Origin: Henricia sp. BOLD:AAB3569
Taxonomy: Eukaryota; Echinodermata; Asteroidea; Spinulosida; Echinasteridae
Direction of reading: 5' to 3'
Assembly: GCA_037783545.1 (NCBI GenBank)
Contig: JBBELK010000068.1
Span: forward strand, 2,108,001-2,172,000
Length of the DNA stretch: 64,000 nucleotides
Shown here: one piece after another, positions 58,901 through 61,900 of the stretch
Position numbering within the stretch: the first letter of the stretch is position 1
Layout of the letters: the number at the start of each line of letters is the position of its first letter
Made by a program: the position numbers and the translations under genes
The notes under the pieces: generated by a model
What the model was told of the DNA's origin: nothing
The model's database searches: none
Seen by the model: the letters and a program-made list of their open reading frames with translations, nothing else

Positions 58901-61900
58901 GTCCTTGTCCAGTAATCTCCCCCAGGCCCCAGCCGACAGCCGGCTCAGCGGTATCGGCACAGCGGAATCACAACCTAACATATCCTCTATATTCCTCCGA
59001 GCAGGCTCTAGGAGCTGACTATGGCCCTCAAGCCCCCAGCGAGTCCTTGTCCAGTAATCTCCCCCAGGCCCCAGCCGACAGCCGGCTCAGCGGTATCGGC
59101 ACAGCGGAATCACAACCTAACATATCCTCTATATTCCTCCCAGCAGGCTCTAGGAGCTGACTATGGCCCTCAAGCCCCCAGCGAGTCCTTGTCCAGTAAT
59201 CTCCCCCAGGCCCCAGCCAACAGCCGGCTCAGCGGTATCGGCACAGCGGAATCACAACCTAACATATCCTCTATATTCCTCCGAGCAGGCTCTAGGAGCT
59301 GACTATGGCCCTCAAGCCCCCAGCGAGTCCTTGTCCAGTAATCTCCCCCAGGCCCCAGCCGACAGCCGGCTCAGCGGTATCGGCACAGCGGAATCACAAC
59401 CTAACATATCCTCTATATTCCTCCCAGCAGGCTCTAGGAGCTGACTATGGCCCTCAAGCCCCCAGCGAGTCCTTGTCCAGTAATCTCCCCCAGGCCCCAG
59501 CCGACAGCCGGCTTAGCGGTATCGGCACAGCGGAATCACAATCTAACATATCCTCTATATTCCTCCCAGCAGGCTCTAGGAGCTGACTATGGCCCTCAAG
59601 CCCCCAGCGAGTCCTTGTCCAGTAATCTCCCCCAGGCCCCAGCCAACAGCCGGCTCAGCGGTATCGGCACAGCGGAATCACAATCTAACATATCCTCTAT
59701 ATTCCTCCCAGCAGGCTCTAGGAGCTGACTATGGCCCTCAAGCCCCCAGCGAGTCCTTGTCCAGTAATCTCCCCCAGGCCCCAGCCGACAGCCGGCTCAG
59801 CGGTATCGGCACAGCGGAATCACAACCTAACATATCCTCTATATTCCTCCCAGCAGGCTCTAGGAGCTGACTATGGCCCTCAAGCCCCCAGCGAGTCCTT
59901 GTCCAGTAATCTCCCCCAGGCCCCAGCCAACAGCCGGCTCAGCGGTATCGGCACAGCGGAATCACAACCTAACATATCCTCTATATTCCTCCGAGCAGGC
60001 TCTAGGAGCTGACTATGGCCCTCAAGCCCCCAGCGAGTCCTTGTCCAGTAATCTCCCCCAGGCCCCAGCCGACAGCCGGCTCAGCGGTATCGGCACAGCG
60101 GAATCACAACCTAACATATCCTCTATATTCCTCCCAGCAGGCTCTAGGAGCTGACTATGGCCCTCAAGCCCCCAGCGAGTCCTTGTCCAGTAATCTCCCC
60201 CAGGCCCCAGCCGACAGCCGGCTCAGCGGTATCGGCACAGCGGAATCACAACCTAACATATCCTCTATATTCCTCCGAGCAGGCTCTAGGAGCTGACTAT
60301 GGCCCTCAAGCCCCCAGCGAGTCCTTGTCCAGTAATCTCCCCCAGGCCCCAGCCGACAGCCGGCTCAGCGGTATCGGCACAGCGGAATCACAACCTAACA
60401 TATCCTCTATATTCCTCCCAGCAGGCTCTAGGAGCTGACTATGGCCCTCAAGCCCCCAGCGAGTCCTTGTCCAGTAATCTCCCCCAGGCCCCAGCCAACA
60501 GCCGGCTCAGCGGTATCGGCACAGCGGAATCACAACCTAACATATCCTCTATATTCCTCCGAGCAGGCTCTAGGAGCTGACTATGGCCCTCAAGCCCCCA
60601 GCGAGTCCTTGTCCAGTAATCTCCCCCAGGCCCCAGCCGACAGCCGGCTCAGCGGTATCGGCACAGCGGAATCACAACCTAACATATCCTCTATATTCCT
60701 CCCAGCAGGCTCTAGGAGCTGACTATGGCCCTCAAGCCCCCAGCGAGTCCTTGTCCAGTAATCTCCCCCAGGCCCCAGCCGACAGCCGGCTTAGCGGTAT
60801 CGGCACAGCGGAATCACAATCTAACATATCCTCTATATTCCTCCCAGCAGGCTCTAGGAGCTGACTATGGCCCTCAAGCCCCCAGCGAGTCCTTGTCCAG
60901 TAATCTCCCCCAGGCCCCAGCCAACAGCCGGCTCAGCGGTATCGGCACAGCGGAATCACAATCTAACATATCCTCTATATTCCTCCCAGCAGGCTCTAGG
61001 AGCTGACTATGGCCCTCAAGCCCCCAGCGAGTCCTTGTCCAGTAATCTCCCCCAGGCCCCAGCCGACAGCCGGCTCAGCGGTATCGGCACAGCGGAATCA
61101 CAACCTAACATATCCTCTATATTCCTCCCAGCAGGCTCTAGGAGCTGACTATGGCCCTCAAGCCCCCAGCGAGTCCTTGTCCAGTAATCTCCCCCAGGCC
61201 CCAGCCAACAGCCGGCTCAGCGGTATCGGCACAGCGGAATCACAACCTAACATATCCTCTATATTCCTCCGAGCAGGCTCTAGGAGCTGACTATGGCCCT
61301 CAAGCCCCCAGCGAGTCCTTGTCCAGTAATCTCCCCCAGGCCCCAGCCGACAGCCGGCTCAGCGGTATCGGCACAGCGGAATCACAACCTAACATATCCT
61401 CTATATTCCTCCCAGCAGGCTCTAGGAGCTGACTATGGCCCTCAAGCCCCCAGCGAGTCCTTGTCCAGTAATCTCCCCCAGGCCTCAGCCGACAGCCGGC
61501 TCAGCGGTATCGGCACAGCGGAATCACAACCTAACATATCCTCTATATTCCTCCCAGCAGGCTCTAGGAGCTGACTATGGCCCTCAAGCCCCCAGCGAGT
61601 CCTTGTCCAGTAATCTCCCCCAGGCCCCAGCCGACAGCCGGCTCAGCGGTATCGGCACAGCGGAATCACAACCTAACATATCCTCTATATTCCTCCGAGC
61701 AGGCTCTAGGAGCTGACTATGGCCCTCAAGCCCCCAGCGAGTCCTTGTCCAGTAATCTCCCCCAGGCCCCAGCCGACAGCCGGCTCAGCGGTATCGGCAC
61801 AGCAGAATCACAACCTAACATATCCTCTATATTCCTCCCAGCAGGCTCTAGGAGCTGACTATGGCCCTCAAGCCCCCAGCGAGTCCTTGTCCAGTAATCT

